Source: Parvibaculum sp040216885
Lineage (GTDB): Bacteria; Pseudomonadota; Alphaproteobacteria; Parvibaculales; Parvibaculaceae
Assembly (NCBI GenBank): GCA_040216885.1
Contig: JAVJOG010000025.1
Coordinates: 1 to 64,000, forward strand
Direction of reading: 5' to 3'
Length of the DNA stretch: 64,000 bases
Shown: positions 43,613-53,185 of the stretch, one piece after another
Position numbering within the stretch: position 1 is the first letter of the stretch
How the letters are laid out: the number at the start of each line of letters is the position of its first letter
Notes under the pieces: generated by a model
The model's input: the letters and a program-made list of their open reading frames with translations, nothing else
Told to the model about the DNA's origin: nothing
Databases searched by the model: none
Made by a program: the position numbers and the translations under genes

Positions 43613-44434
43613 ATGTCCGGGAGAGCCCGTTATTTTGTTCTATTTATGTTCTTTTTTGCAGGTCTGGCGGGGCCGGTCGGTGCGGCGCCCATGACACCCG
43701 ATCATCGGCCATGGGGCGAGTTGCTCCAGACCTATGTGGCCGTCCCGCCCGCGGCGGACCGGGGCGCTGCACCCCATTTCGTCGATTATTCGGGTTTGAA
43801 GGCCGACAAATACGACCGGGCCGCGCTTGGCGCCTATATCGAAAGCCTTGAAGCGGTCGACCCGGCCACGCTTCCGCGCGACGAACAATTCGCCTTCTGG
43901 GCCAATCTCTACAACGCCCTGACCGTTCAGGTTGTGGTCGATCATTATCCGGTTGCCTCAATCCGCGACATTTCGATCTCGCCCGGCCTTTTCGCGCGCG
44001 GTCCCTGGGGCAAGAAACTCGTTCGTGTGGCCGGCCGCGACCTCTCGCTCGACGACATCGAGCACGCGATCCTGCGCCCCGAATTCGGCGACCCCCGCGT
44101 CCACTACGCGGTCAATTGCGCCTCCTGGAGCTGTCCGGACCTCGCCGTCGAGCCTTACGAAGGCGCAATCCTGGACGCGCAACTCGATGCGGCGGCGCGG
44201 CGCTACGTCAACAGTCCGCGCGGCGTCGAATTCCGCGATGGCCGCCTCACGGTGTCGAGCATTTTCAGTTGGTACAAGAAGGATTTCGGCGGCACCGAGG
44301 CTTCGCTCCTTGCTCACTTGCGCAGATATGCCGAGCCGGAGCTCGCCGCCGCGCTGGCCAAGGCCACACGTGTGTCGTCTTATGATTATGACTGGTCGCT
44401 CAACGACGCTGCCCGTCTGGAGGAAATCGAATGA
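43613..44434 (+). CDS. Secreted DUF547 protein
   Basis: A 273-residue exported protein. The ATG at 43613 with GGGGAG seven bases upstream begins a signal peptide (about 1-25, hydrophobic FVLFMFFFAGLAGP). The domain shows QFAFWANLYNALTVQVV, DIEHAILRP and HYAVNCASWSCPDLA, all typical of DUF547. Function is unknown. Its stop overlaps the next start (ATGA), so it is the first gene of a DUF547-VTT pair, and the flavoprotein follows 44 bases later. Confidence 0.88.
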   Translation: MSGRARYFVLFMFFFAGLAGPVGAAPMTPDHRPWGELLQTYVAVPPAADRGAAPHFVDYSGLKADKYDRAALGAYIESLEAVDPATLPRDEQFAFWANLYNALTVQVVVDHYPVASIRDISISPGLFARGPWGKKLVRVAGRDLSLDDIEHAILRPEFGDPRVHYAVNCASWSCPDLAVEPYEGAILDAQLDAAARRYVNSPRGVEFRDGRLTVSSIFSWYKKDFGGTEASLLAHLRRYAEPELAAALAKATRVSSYDYDWSLNDAARLEEIE

Positions 44435-45171
44435 CAGAAATCCCGCCCGCCCCGGAGCCCTCATCGCCGGGCTTCTCCGTGCGCCGCCTTCTGCCGCTTG
44501 CCGTACTGGTGGCCGGTCTCATCGCCTTCTTTGCGCTCGGCCTCGACCGCTACGCGACGCTCGACACATTGCGCGACAACCGGCAGGCGCTGACGCTTTG
44601 GGTCGCCGACCACCTGCTGCTGGCCGCTCTTGCCTATGTTGCGGTCTACATCGCCATCGTTGCCTTTTCGCTTCCGGCAGCCCTGGTAACGACGCTGACC
44701 GGCGGCTTCCTTTTCGGCACGGTGCTGGGCGGCTTGTTGACCGTCGTCGGCGCGACGATCGGCGCGACCGCAATCTTCCTCGCCGCCAAAACCGCGCTCG
44801 GCGATGTCCTTCGTGCCAAGGCAGGGCCGGGCCTCCGGAAGCTGGAAGCCGGCTTCGGCAAAAACGCCTTCAACTACATGCTGGTACTGCGGCTGGTGCC
44901 GCTCTTTCCCTTCTTCCTGGTCAATCTGGCCCCGGCCTTTCTAGGGGTTTCGTTGCGCACCTATGCGGCCGCGACCTTTATCGGCATCATCCCCGGCACT
45001 TTCGTTTATGCCAGCCTCGGCAACGGCCTTGGCGCGGTATTCGATGCCGGGCGCGATCCCGATCTTGGCCTCTTCTTCGAACCGCAGATCATCGGGCCCG
45101 TTCTGGCGCTGGCGGTGCTCGCCATGGTGCCCGTTGTCTACAAGCGTTTCTCCGGCGCGTCGCAGGCTTAA
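44431..45171 (+). CDS. TVP38/VTT (SNARE-associated/DedA-like) membrane protein
   Basis: A 246-residue inner-membrane protein with about five hydrophobic segments. The VTT core is recognised by VTTLTGGFLFGTVLGGLLTVVGATIGA and by LRLVPLFPFFLVNLAPAFLGV, and IIPGTFVYASLGNGLG near the C-terminus. VTT proteins are linked to lipid scrambling and proton/ion homeostasis. It is coupled to the DUF547 gene by a 4-base overlap and followed by a flavoprotein gene, a pairing also recalled for TVP38 genes elsewhere. Confidence 0.88.
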   Translation: MTEIPPAPEPSSPGFSVRRLLPLAVLVAGLIAFFALGLDRYATLDTLRDNRQALTLWVADHLLLAALAYVAVYIAIVAFSLPAALVTTLTGGFLFGTVLGGLLTVVGATIGATAIFLAAKTALGDVLRAKAGPGLRKLEAGFGKNAFNYMLVLRLVPLFPFFLVNLAPAFLGVSLRTYAAATFIGIIPGTFVYASLGNGLGAVFDAGRDPDLGLFFEPQIIGPVLALAVLAMVPVVYKRFSGASQA

Positions 45172-45215
45172 CCGTTCGTCGTCCCCAAAAACCGTTCCAA
45201 CATTCCGAGGAAAAC

Positions 45216-46640
45216 ATGGCCAAGCGGATCAAGGCTGACATTTGCGTCATCGGTGCGGGCTCGGGCGGGCTGTCGGTCGCGGCCGGCGCGGCGCAAATGG
45301 GCGCGAAGACCGTGCTGATCGAGCGCGACGCGATGGGCGGCGATTGCCTCAATACCGGCTGCGTTCCCTCGAAGGCGCTGCTCGCCGCCGCCAGACAGGC
45401 ATACCGCATGGGCACCGGCGCCCCTTTCGGCATCGCGCCCGCAAAGCCGAAAATCGACTTCGCCGCCGTCCATGCCCATGTCCACGGTGTCATCGCCGCC
45501 ATCGCGCCCAACGATTCGGTTGCCCGCTTCGAGGCGCTCGGCGTCACCGTCATCAAGGATCATGCCCGCTTCAAGGACGGCCGCACGGTAATCGCCGGCG
45601 ACAACGAAATCACCGCCCGCCGCTTCGTCGTCGCCACCGGCTCGCGCGCCGCCGTACCGCCAATCCCCGGCCTCGACAAGCTGCCCTTTTTCACCAACGA
45701 GAATATTTTCGAGAACACTGAATGCCCGGCGCATCTGATCGTCGTAGGCGGCGGCCCCATCGGCATGGAAATGGCGCAGGCCCATCGCCGGCTCGGCGCG
45801 AAAGTGACGGTGCTCGAAGGCCTGCGCGTATTCGGCCGCGACGATCCGGAACTTTCGGCGATCGCCGTCGACCGCCTGCGTCGCGAAGGTGTCGAGATCG
45901 TCGAGGGCGCGAAGGTCGCGAGCGTCTCAGGCGAGGCCGGTCGCGTCGTTACGACGATTGAGGTGAACGGCAAGACGCGCAACGTCGAAGGTTCGCATCT
46001 CCTCATCGCCACCGGCCGCCGCCCCAATGTCGAAGGGCTCGATCTCGAAAAAGCCGGCATCGACTATTCGCCGAAAGGTATCGTTGTCGACGAGCGCCTG
46101 CGCACCACCAACAAACACGTCTTCGGCATTGGCGATGTCGCGGGCGGCCTGCAATTCACCCATGTCGCCGGCTATCACGCCGGCATCGTCATCCGCAACG
46201 CGCTCTTCCGCGTGCCGGCAAAAGCCGACCACACCTCGATCCCCCGGGTCACCTACACCGATCCCGAGCTTGCCCATGTCGGCGAGACGGAAGCCGAGGC
46301 GCGCGAACGCCACATGAAGATCAACGTATTGCGCTGGCACTTCGCCGAGAATGACCGCGCCCAGGCCGAACGCGAAACGGAGGGCGTCATCAAGGTCGTC
46401 ACCGACAGCCACGCCCGCGTTCTCGGTGCCACCATTGTCGGCGCCCATGCGGGCGAACTGATCCTGCCCTGGGTGCTGGCGAAGACCCATGCCCTCAAGC
46501 TCAGCGCGATGGCGGGCGTCGTTGCGCCCTATCCGACTTTCTCCGAAGTCGGCAAGCGCGTTGCCGGTTCCTACTACACGCCGACGCTTTTCAGCCCGAA
46601 AACGCGAATGCTGGTGCGTTTTCTCGGCCTGTTCGGGTAA
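45216..46640 (+). CDS. FAD-dependent pyridine nucleotide-disulphide oxidoreductase, MerA-like
   Basis: A 474-residue flavoprotein. It has the FAD motif VIGAGSGGLSVAAGAA, the redox-active pair GGDCLNTGCVPSK and the NAD(P) motif VVGGGPIGMEMAQ. The C-terminal active site His-x-x-x-Glu of lipoamide dehydrogenase is changed to PYPTFSE, so the class is the mercuric-reductase-like type found beside TVP38 genes, not lipoamide dehydrogenase. No N-terminal HMA domain and no C-terminal vicinal Cys pair, so mercury reduction is unlikely. Substrate not known. Confidence 0.9.
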   Translation: MAKRIKADICVIGAGSGGLSVAAGAAQMGAKTVLIERDAMGGDCLNTGCVPSKALLAAARQAYRMGTGAPFGIAPAKPKIDFAAVHAHVHGVIAAIAPNDSVARFEALGVTVIKDHARFKDGRTVIAGDNEITARRFVVATGSRAAVPPIPGLDKLPFFTNENIFENTECPAHLIVVGGGPIGMEMAQAHRRLGAKVTVLEGLRVFGRDDPELSAIAVDRLRREGVEIVEGAKVASVSGEAGRVVTTIEVNGKTRNVEGSHLLIATGRRPNVEGLDLEKAGIDYSPKGIVVDERLRTTNKHVFGIGDVAGGLQFTHVAGYHAGIVIRNALFRVPAKADHTSIPRVTYTDPELAHVGETEAEARERHMKINVLRWHFAENDRAQAERETEGVIKVVTDSHARVLGATIVGAHAGELILPWVLAKTHALKLSAMAGVVAPYPTFSEVGKRVAGSYYTPTLFSPKTRMLVRFLGLFG

Positions 46641-46674
46641 GCTCCCTCCAGACCCGACAGCACGGACGGAGCCG

Positions 46675-48180
46675 ATGAGAGCGACGGCGGAACGAAACGG
46701 CATCGCGGAAGGCAGGCTTGCACGCCTCGCGCGTCCGCTGCGCGAAAGCCTGTCACGCCGCCTGCTGGTGCTGACGCTGCTTTTCGTGATGCTGGCCGAA
46801 GTACTGATCTTCGTGCCCTCCATCGCCAATTTCCGCCTCACCTGGCTCGAACAGCGCCTTGCCGCCGCGCAGATCGCCTCGCTGGCGCTCGAAGCCCGCC
46901 CCGACAACATGGTCTCGCCGGCGCTGCGCGAGGAACTGCTGAAAAACGCGCAAGTTTATGCCGTCGCGCTCCACCGCGACGATGCACGGCGTCTGGTCCT
47001 GAGCGAGGACATGCCGCCGATGGTCGACACGAGTTTCGACTTGCGCGACGCCATGGCCGTATTCCAGATCATGGATGCCTTCGAAACGCTTTTCGCGAGC
47101 GACGGTCGCGTCGTCCTCGTCACCGGGAATCCGCGCTTTGCGGCCGGTGAGTCGATCGAGATCGTCTTCGATGAAACGCCGCTGCGCCATGCGATGCTGC
47201 GCTACGGCAAGAACATCTTCCTGCTTTCGCTGGTTATCTCCATCATTACCGCCAGCCTCGTGTTCACCGCGCTTCATTTCGTCCTTGTGCGCCCGATGCG
47301 CCGTATCACCGAAAACATGGTCGCCTTCCGCGACGATCCGGAGGATGCGCGGCGCGTCATCGCGCCCTCCGGCCGGGCCGACGAAATCGGCATCGCCGAA
47401 CGCGAACTCTCGCTGATGCAGAAGGAAATTCGCGCCACCTTGAGCCAGAAGGCGCATCTTGCCTCGCTCGGCGCCGCCGTCAGCAAGATCAGCCACGATC
47501 TGCGCAACATCCTCGCGAGCGCCCAGTTGATCTCCGACCGTATCGGCGCCATCGACGATCCCACCGTCCAGCATCTGGCGCCACGCCTCTTCGCCGCCAT
47601 CGGCCGCGCCATCGACCTCTGCGCCGACACATTGAAGTTCGGCCGAGCCGAGGAAGCGCCGCCGCGCCGCCGGCGTTTCGCGCTGGCCTCATTTGTCGAC
47701 GAAGTCGTCGAAGCCGCATGGCCCGACAACGAACGCCTCGTCTGGAACAACGATGTCGAACCGGATCTCGAAGTCGAGGCCGATCCCGACCAGCTCTTCC
47801 GTATCCTGTTGAACCTCGCGCGCAACGCGGCTCAGGCGCTGGCCGAAAGCGAGACCGGCGGCGAAATCCGCATCGCCGCCCGCCGCGACGGCGGCCATGT
47901 GCATCTCGACATCGCCGATACCGGTCCCGGTCTGCCGGAAAAGGCCCGCGCCCATCTGTTCGAGCCGTTCACCGGCGGGGTGCGCACCGGCGGCGCGGGC
48001 CTCGGTCTCGCCATCGTCAACGAACTTGTCCGCGCCCATGGTGGCCATATCGAACTTGTCGCCAGCGGTTCGTCGGGCACGCATTTCCGCATCTGCATTC
48101 CCGATACCGGCAGCGCATTGACGGCATGCGACGCGGCGGAGAGCATCGCCACGACCAAGACCACGGCGCAGGGCAAATAG
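46675..48180 (+). CDS. Orphan sensor histidine kinase
   Basis: A 501-residue membrane sensor kinase. A first membrane span lies near residues 31-50, a periplasmic sensor of about 130 residues follows, then a second span near 180-205 and a HAMP-like stretch. The phospho-acceptor box reads SKISHDLRNILAS. The ATPase has the N box LLNLARNAAQAL, the G1 box DTGPGLP and the GGAGLGLAIV G2 box. No response regulator is adjacent. It sits between the flavoprotein and otsB, ending 14 bases before otsB, so co-transcription with the trehalose genes is plausible. Confidence 0.9.
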   Translation: MRATAERNGIAEGRLARLARPLRESLSRRLLVLTLLFVMLAEVLIFVPSIANFRLTWLEQRLAAAQIASLALEARPDNMVSPALREELLKNAQVYAVALHRDDARRLVLSEDMPPMVDTSFDLRDAMAVFQIMDAFETLFASDGRVVLVTGNPRFAAGESIEIVFDETPLRHAMLRYGKNIFLLSLVISIITASLVFTALHFVLVRPMRRITENMVAFRDDPEDARRVIAPSGRADEIGIAERELSLMQKEIRATLSQKAHLASLGAAVSKISHDLRNILASAQLISDRIGAIDDPTVQHLAPRLFAAIGRAIDLCADTLKFGRAEEAPPRRRRFALASFVDEVVEAAWPDNERLVWNNDVEPDLEVEADPDQLFRILLNLARNAAQALAESETGGEIRIAARRDGGHVHLDIADTGPGLPEKARAHLFEPFTGGVRTGGAGLGLAIVNELVRAHGGHIELVASGSSGTHFRICIPDTGSALTACDAAESIATTKTTAQGK

Positions 48181-48194
48181 TGGGAGCGGATCTG

Positions 48195-48947
48195 ATGCAG
48201 GACGACGGGCGTCCCTTGCCCGCCCCCCGAAACAACTGGGCGCTGTTTCTCGATTTTGACGGAACCTTGACCGAACTCGCCGCATCGCCCGATGCGGTCG
48301 TTGTCGACGGCGACATGCCGGAAATTCTCGGCCGGCTGCACGACGCGCTCGGCGGCGCCGTCGCGCTCGTTTCGGGCCGCCCGCTGGCCGAACTCGACCG
48401 CCTCGTCGGCATTGCGCTGCCGGGCGCCGGCGTACACGGACTGGAATTGCGCGAGCGCCGCGAAGCGCCCATTCGCCCGCCGGCGGAACTCGAAGGCGCC
48501 GACTCGATCGGGAAGGCACTCACGCCGCTGGTGCGGGACGATCCGCGCCTCATTCTGGAAACGAAACCGGGCGCCGTCGCGCTTCATTATCGCCGCGCGC
48601 CCGAGCGCGAGGCGGCCTGCCGCGCGGCGATGCAGGCGGCCCTCGCCGCCATGCCCGGCTTCCACCTGATCGAGGGCAAGATGGTCCTGGAGGCAAAACC
48701 CGCTCATGTAAACAAGGGCCAGGCCATCGAAAACCTGATGAAAAGCAAGCCTTTCGCCGGCCGCCTGCCGGTTTTCGCCGGCGACGATCGCACCGATGAG
48801 GATGGCTTTGGGGTCGTCAAGGCGCTGAAAGGCGTTACGATAAAGATCGGACCGGGCGCCTCGCTCGCCGAACATCGCATACCGTCCGTCGAGGCATTCA
48901 TTGGCTGGCTGAAAGAGGTGGCGTCGGCGCTTCCGCGCACCGGTTGA
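48195..48947 (+). CDS. otsB: Trehalose-6-phosphate phosphatase
   Basis: A 250-residue HAD phosphatase. Motif I is LDFDGTLTELA, motif II SGRPL, and motif IV GDDRTDEDGF. It removes the phosphate from trehalose-6-P to give trehalose. A GGGAG ribosome site lies before ATG 48195. It starts the otsB-GH15-otsA-glk run of genes in which spacing is 34, -4 and -4 bases. Confidence 0.93.
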   Translation: MQDDGRPLPAPRNNWALFLDFDGTLTELAASPDAVVVDGDMPEILGRLHDALGGAVALVSGRPLAELDRLVGIALPGAGVHGLELRERREAPIRPPAELEGADSIGKALTPLVRDDPRLILETKPGAVALHYRRAPEREAACRAAMQAALAAMPGFHLIEGKMVLEAKPAHVNKGQAIENLMKSKPFAGRLPVFAGDDRTDEDGFGVVKALKGVTIKIGPGASLAEHRIPSVEAFIGWLKEVASALPRTG

Positions 48948-48981
48948 TTTTTCGGAGGGGGGAGAAAGACAAGGAGAAGTT

Positions 48982-50799
48982 TTGTCGTCGCTTGATCTCG
49001 GAGTTATAGGAAACGGCACATATGGTGCCTTGATCGACAAATGGGCGCGTATCGTCTGGTGTTGCCTTCCCCGGATGGACGGAGATCCCGTCTTCCACGA
49101 CCTCCTCAACGGGGCGCCCCCGCAGCCGCAGGACGGTGCGCCCGATGACAGCGGCGTGGGACACGGATTCTGGTCGGTCGAGATCGAAAACCCCGCCTCC
49201 GCGCGCCAGTACTACCGCGAAAACACCGCGATCCTCGTCACCGAGCTGACCGACCGCGACGGCAATGTCGTCGAGATTTGCGACTTCGCCCCGCGTTTCA
49301 CGCGCCGCGAGCGTATCTTCCAGCCGATGACGCTGGTGCGCCGCGTCCGTCCGGTCGTCGGTTCGCCGCGCATCCGCGTCCGCCTCCGCCCCGGTTTCAA
49401 CTACGGCGCCGAGACGCCGACGGTCACGCGCGGCAGTCATCATGTGCGCTACTTTCACAGCGGCTTCGCCATGCGGCTGTCGACCAACGCACCCCTGACC
49501 TATCTCCTCGATGAAACGGTCTTCAACCTGACCAATGCCTTCAGCTTCATCCTCGGCCCCGACGAAACGCTGACCGGCGGCGTCGAGGAAACGGCGCGCG
49601 AATTCGAGGAGCGCACGGAAGATTACTGGATGCGATGGGTGCGCCGCCTCGCCCTGCCGCTCGAATGGCAGCAGGCGGTCATCCGCGCCGCCATCACGCT
49701 GAAGCTCTGCTGCTACGAGGAAACCGGCGCCATAGTCGCTGCGCTGACGACCAGCATCCCCGAAATGGCCGACACCGAGCGCAATTGGGACTACCGCTTC
49801 TGCTGGTTGCGCGACGCCTTTTTTGTCATCCGCGCGCTCAACTCGCTGGCCGAAGTCGAGACGATGGAAAACTATCTGCGCTATCTCGGTAACATCGTCG
49901 GCGCGGCGAAGGGCGGCCATCTCCAGCCGGTCTACGGCATCGGCCTCGAAACCCGTCTCGACGAGCAGATCGTCGCCTCGCTGCCCGGTTATCGCGGCAT
50001 GGGCCCCGTGCGCCGCGGCAATCAGGCCTTCGAGCACTTCCAGAACGATGTCTACGGCAATGTGATCCTTGCCGCCTCGCAATCCTTCTTCGACGAGCGC
50101 CTGTTGCAGCGCGCGACGCATGCGGATTTCGAACGTTACGAACAGGTCGGCGCGCGCGCCTATGCGATGCATGCCCAGCCCGATGCCGGCATGTGGGAAC
50201 TGCGCACCCGCGCCCGCGTCCACACATCGTCCAGCGTCATGTGCTGGGCGGCCTGCGACAGGCTCGCCCGCATTGCCGAACATCTCGGGCTTGCCGAACG
50301 CGCGCATCACTGGCGCCGTCTCGCCGACGAGGTCCACGCCACGATCTGCGCCCGCGCCTGGAACGAGGATCTGCGCACTTTCACCGAAAGCTTCGAGGGC
50401 GATCAGGTCGATGCCGGCCTGCTTTTGATGGCGGAGGTCAATTTCATCCGTCCGTCCGATCCGCGCTTCCAGTCGACGCTGCTCGCCATCGAAAAATCCC
50501 TCCGTCGCGGCCAGCATATGTTCCGTTACGCGACGGCCGACGATTTCGGCCTGCCGGGCAACGCGTTCAACATCTGCACCTTCTGGTACATCGACGCGCT
50601 TGCCCGTGTCGGCCGCACGGACGAAGCGCGCGAGATTTTCGAATCCATCCTGGCCTGCCGCAACGGTCTGGGCCTGCTCTCCGAAGACACCGACCCGGCG
50701 ACGGGCGAGCTTTGGGGCAACTATCCGCAAACCTATTCGCTTGTCGGCATCATCAACGCGGCCATGCGTTTGAGCCGCAAATGGGAAGAACAGGTATGA
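48982..50799 (+). CDS. GH15 glycoside hydrolase, probable trehalase or glucoamylase-like
   Basis: A 605-residue protein starting with TTG 48982, preceded by AAGGAGAAG. It begins LDLGVIGNGTYGALIDK, typical of GH15 proteins found with OtsA, and the (alpha/alpha)6 barrel carries NWDYRFCWLRDAFF, WWAACD-like (CWAACDRL) and SEDTDPATGELWGNYPQTYS, which should include the catalytic carboxylates. GH15 enzymes from such loci have been linked to trehalose hydrolysis; glucoamylase activity on alpha-glucans is the alternative. It overlaps otsA by 4 bases, so the two are made together. Confidence 0.88.
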   Translation: MSSLDLGVIGNGTYGALIDKWARIVWCCLPRMDGDPVFHDLLNGAPPQPQDGAPDDSGVGHGFWSVEIENPASARQYYRENTAILVTELTDRDGNVVEICDFAPRFTRRERIFQPMTLVRRVRPVVGSPRIRVRLRPGFNYGAETPTVTRGSHHVRYFHSGFAMRLSTNAPLTYLLDETVFNLTNAFSFILGPDETLTGGVEETAREFEERTEDYWMRWVRRLALPLEWQQAVIRAAITLKLCCYEETGAIVAALTTSIPEMADTERNWDYRFCWLRDAFFVIRALNSLAEVETMENYLRYLGNIVGAAKGGHLQPVYGIGLETRLDEQIVASLPGYRGMGPVRRGNQAFEHFQNDVYGNVILAASQSFFDERLLQRATHADFERYEQVGARAYAMHAQPDAGMWELRTRARVHTSSSVMCWAACDRLARIAEHLGLAERAHHWRRLADEVHATICARAWNEDLRTFTESFEGDQVDAGLLLMAEVNFIRPSDPRFQSTLLAIEKSLRRGQHMFRYATADDFGLPGNAFNICTFWYIDALARVGRTDEAREIFESILACRNGLGLLSEDTDPATGELWGNYPQTYSLVGIINAAMRLSRKWEEQV

Positions 50800-52187
50800 G
50801 CAGGCTGGTCGTCGTTTCCAATCGCGTCGGACCCGTCAAGGACGCGGCCCGGGCCGGCGGCCTCGCCGTGGCGCTGGTCGACGCGCTCCGCGCCCAGGGG
50901 GGACTCTGGTATGGCTGGAGCGGCAAAACCAACAGGCGTGCCGCCGACAGCGCGTCGATCGAGAGTGCCGAGAACCTCGATCTTGCAACCGTCGATCTCA
51001 CCCCGGACGAACACACGGACTACTACAACGGCTTCGCCAACCGCTGCCTCTGGCCACTGTTCCACTACCGGATCGATCTCACCGCCTTCGACCGCCGCTA
51101 CTACGAGGGCTACCGCCGGGTGAACGCGAAGTTCGCCCGCGTGCTCTTTCCCCTGCTGCGCGCCGACGACACGATCTGGGTCCACGACTATCACTTCCTT
51201 GCTTTCGGCAACGAGCTTCGGCATATGGGAGCGGAACAGCCGATCGGCTTTTTCCTGCACATCCCGTTTCCGGCGCGTGAGGTGCTGGCCACGCTCCCCC
51301 ATCACGATGCGATGGTGCGCGGCCTCTTTGCCTATGACGTGCTCGGCTTTCAGACCGAACGCGACTGCGAGCGCTTCCGCGACTATGCGGTGCGCGAGGC
51401 CGGCGGCGTCGTGAACGGCGATCATGTCCACTGCTTCGGCCGCACGGTCGCCGTCCACGCCTTCCCCATCGGCATCGACACCGAGGGCTTCGCGCAGATC
51501 GCCGCCGAAGACAAGGAGGCCCGCCGCCAATACGAAAAGGTGACGAAGGGCCTCGCCGGCCGCTGCCAGATCGTCGGCGTTGACCGGCTCGACTACACCA
51601 AAGGCATCGCCGAACGCTTCCAGGCCTATGAACGTCTGCTGAAGGAATATCCCGAAACGCACCGCCAGGTTTCCTATCTGCAGATCGCGGCCACCTCGCG
51701 CGGCGAGGTCGCGGAATATCGTCAGATGCGCGAGGAGCTCGACGGCCTTTCCGGCCACATCAACGGCACCTATGGCGATTTCGACTGGACGCCGCTGCGC
51801 TATCTCAACAAGCCGATGCCCCGCCGCGCCCTTGCCGGCCTCTACCGCGCCAGCAAGATCGGTCTCGTCACGCCGCTGCGCGACGGCATGAACCTCGTCG
51901 CCAAGGAATATGTCGCGGCACAGGACCCCGAAGACCCCGGCGTCCTGATCTTGTCGCGCTTCGCCGGGGCTTCCTACCAGATGCCCGAAGCGATTATTGT
52001 AAACCCCTACGACACCAAGGAAGTGGCGGACGCCTTGCAGATCGCGCGCTACATGAGCTTGCAGGAGCGCCGCGAACGCTTTGAGGCATTGATGGTGCGA
52101 TTGAAAACCGAAGACGTTGCGCGCTGGCGCGACGATTTCCTGTCGACCCTCGCCGCCGTCCGGCGGCGGGTTCCGGCCGCATCGTGA
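50796..52187 (+). CDS. otsA: Trehalose-6-phosphate synthase
   Basis: A 463-residue GT20 enzyme joining UDP-glucose and glucose-6-P. Motifs seen: VVVSNRVGPVK at the N-terminus, WVHDYHFLAF, FFLHIPFP, VDRLDYTKGI (ligand-binding) and LRDGMNLVAKEYVA. Length is that of the single-domain bacterial synthase. It starts within the GH15 stop (ATGA) and ends in the glk start (GTGA). Confidence 0.95.
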   Translation: MSRLVVVSNRVGPVKDAARAGGLAVALVDALRAQGGLWYGWSGKTNRRAADSASIESAENLDLATVDLTPDEHTDYYNGFANRCLWPLFHYRIDLTAFDRRYYEGYRRVNAKFARVLFPLLRADDTIWVHDYHFLAFGNELRHMGAEQPIGFFLHIPFPAREVLATLPHHDAMVRGLFAYDVLGFQTERDCERFRDYAVREAGGVVNGDHVHCFGRTVAVHAFPIGIDTEGFAQIAAEDKEARRQYEKVTKGLAGRCQIVGVDRLDYTKGIAERFQAYERLLKEYPETHRQVSYLQIAATSRGEVAEYRQMREELDGLSGHINGTYGDFDWTPLRYLNKPMPRRALAGLYRASKIGLVTPLRDGMNLVAKEYVAAQDPEDPGVLILSRFAGASYQMPEAIIVNPYDTKEVADALQIARYMSLQERRERFEALMVRLKTEDVARWRDDFLSTLAAVRRRVPAAS

Positions 52188-53185
52188 CATCGGCGCCAGA
52201 AACACTGCTCGTCGCCGACATCGGCGGCACCAATGCGCGTTTCGCGCTCGCCGCCGCGCGGGGCGGCGAATTGACGGTCGGTCCGGTCGCCTTGGTCCGC
52301 ACCGCCGCTTATGCAAGCCTCGACGCGGCGCTCGACGCCTTTCTCGAAGCGGAGGGCCGCCCGTCGCTTGCCGCCGCCGCCATCTGCGCGGCGGGCCCGG
52401 TCGAGGGCGAGGACGCCTCGGCGGTGATCCATCTCACCAACTGCCCATGGGAAGTCGGCGTCGCGGCGCTTGCCCGCGCCACCGGCGTCGCGCGCCCGCG
52501 CGTGATGAACGATTTTGCGGCGCTGGCGCTCGCGGTCCCGCACCTTGCGGCCGGCGATGTCGCGCCCATCGGCGGGGAGGGTGTTCCCGTCGCGGCGGCG
52601 CCGGTCGTCGTCATCGGCGCCGGCACAGGCCTCGGCGTTTCGGCGCTGGTCTTCGACGGTGCGCAGGCGCATGTCGTGGCGGGCGAGGGCGGCCATGTCG
52701 ACCTGGCGCCGAAGGGCCCGCGCGAAATGGCGGTCCTGTCGCATCTGCAGGTGCAGTTCGGCCATGTCTCGGCCGAGCGCGTCTTGTCCGGCCCCGGTCT
52801 TGCGACGCTTCATGCGGCGCTTGTCGCGATCGACGGCGCCGCGCCGGCGCCGTTGACGCCGGAGGAAATCGCGATCCGCGCGCATGGCGCTGAATGTCCG
52901 TTGTCGCGTGAAGCGGTGGCGCTCTTCTGCGGCTGGCTCGGCGCTGTCGCCGGCGACGTCGCGCTGACGCTGGGCGCGCGCGGCGGCGTCTACATCGCGG
53001 GCGGCATCGTGCCGGGTTGGGCCGCGGCCATGCCCGGTCTTTTCGATGAAAAGCTGTTCCGCGCCCGCTTCGAGGCCAAGGGCCGCCTCGAATCCTGGAT
53101 GAAGAAAGTTCCGGCTTTCGTCGTCACGCGCCCGAACGCGGCACTTCTCGGGCTCGCCCACGCCGCCCGCGAGGATCTCCTCTAG
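52184..53185 (+). CDS. glk: Glucokinase
   Basis: A 333-residue enzyme that phosphorylates glucose with ATP. The phosphate-binding loop is VADIGGTNARFAL, the second motif is the catalytic Asp region RVMNDFAALALAV, and GAGTGLGVSAL follows. GEGGHVDLAPKGPRE contains the glucose-binding residues. It would rephosphorylate glucose freed by the GH15 enzyme for re-use by pgi or otsA. GTG 52184 overlaps the otsA stop. It converges on ggt with a 4-base overlap at the ends. Confidence 0.94.
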   Translation: MTSAPETLLVADIGGTNARFALAAARGGELTVGPVALVRTAAYASLDAALDAFLEAEGRPSLAAAAICAAGPVEGEDASAVIHLTNCPWEVGVAALARATGVARPRVMNDFAALALAVPHLAAGDVAPIGGEGVPVAAAPVVVIGAGTGLGVSALVFDGAQAHVVAGEGGHVDLAPKGPREMAVLSHLQVQFGHVSAERVLSGPGLATLHAALVAIDGAAPAPLTPEEIAIRAHGAECPLSREAVALFCGWLGAVAGDVALTLGARGGVYIAGGIVPGWAAAMPGLFDEKLFRARFEAKGRLESWMKKVPAFVVTRPNAALLGLAHAAREDLL

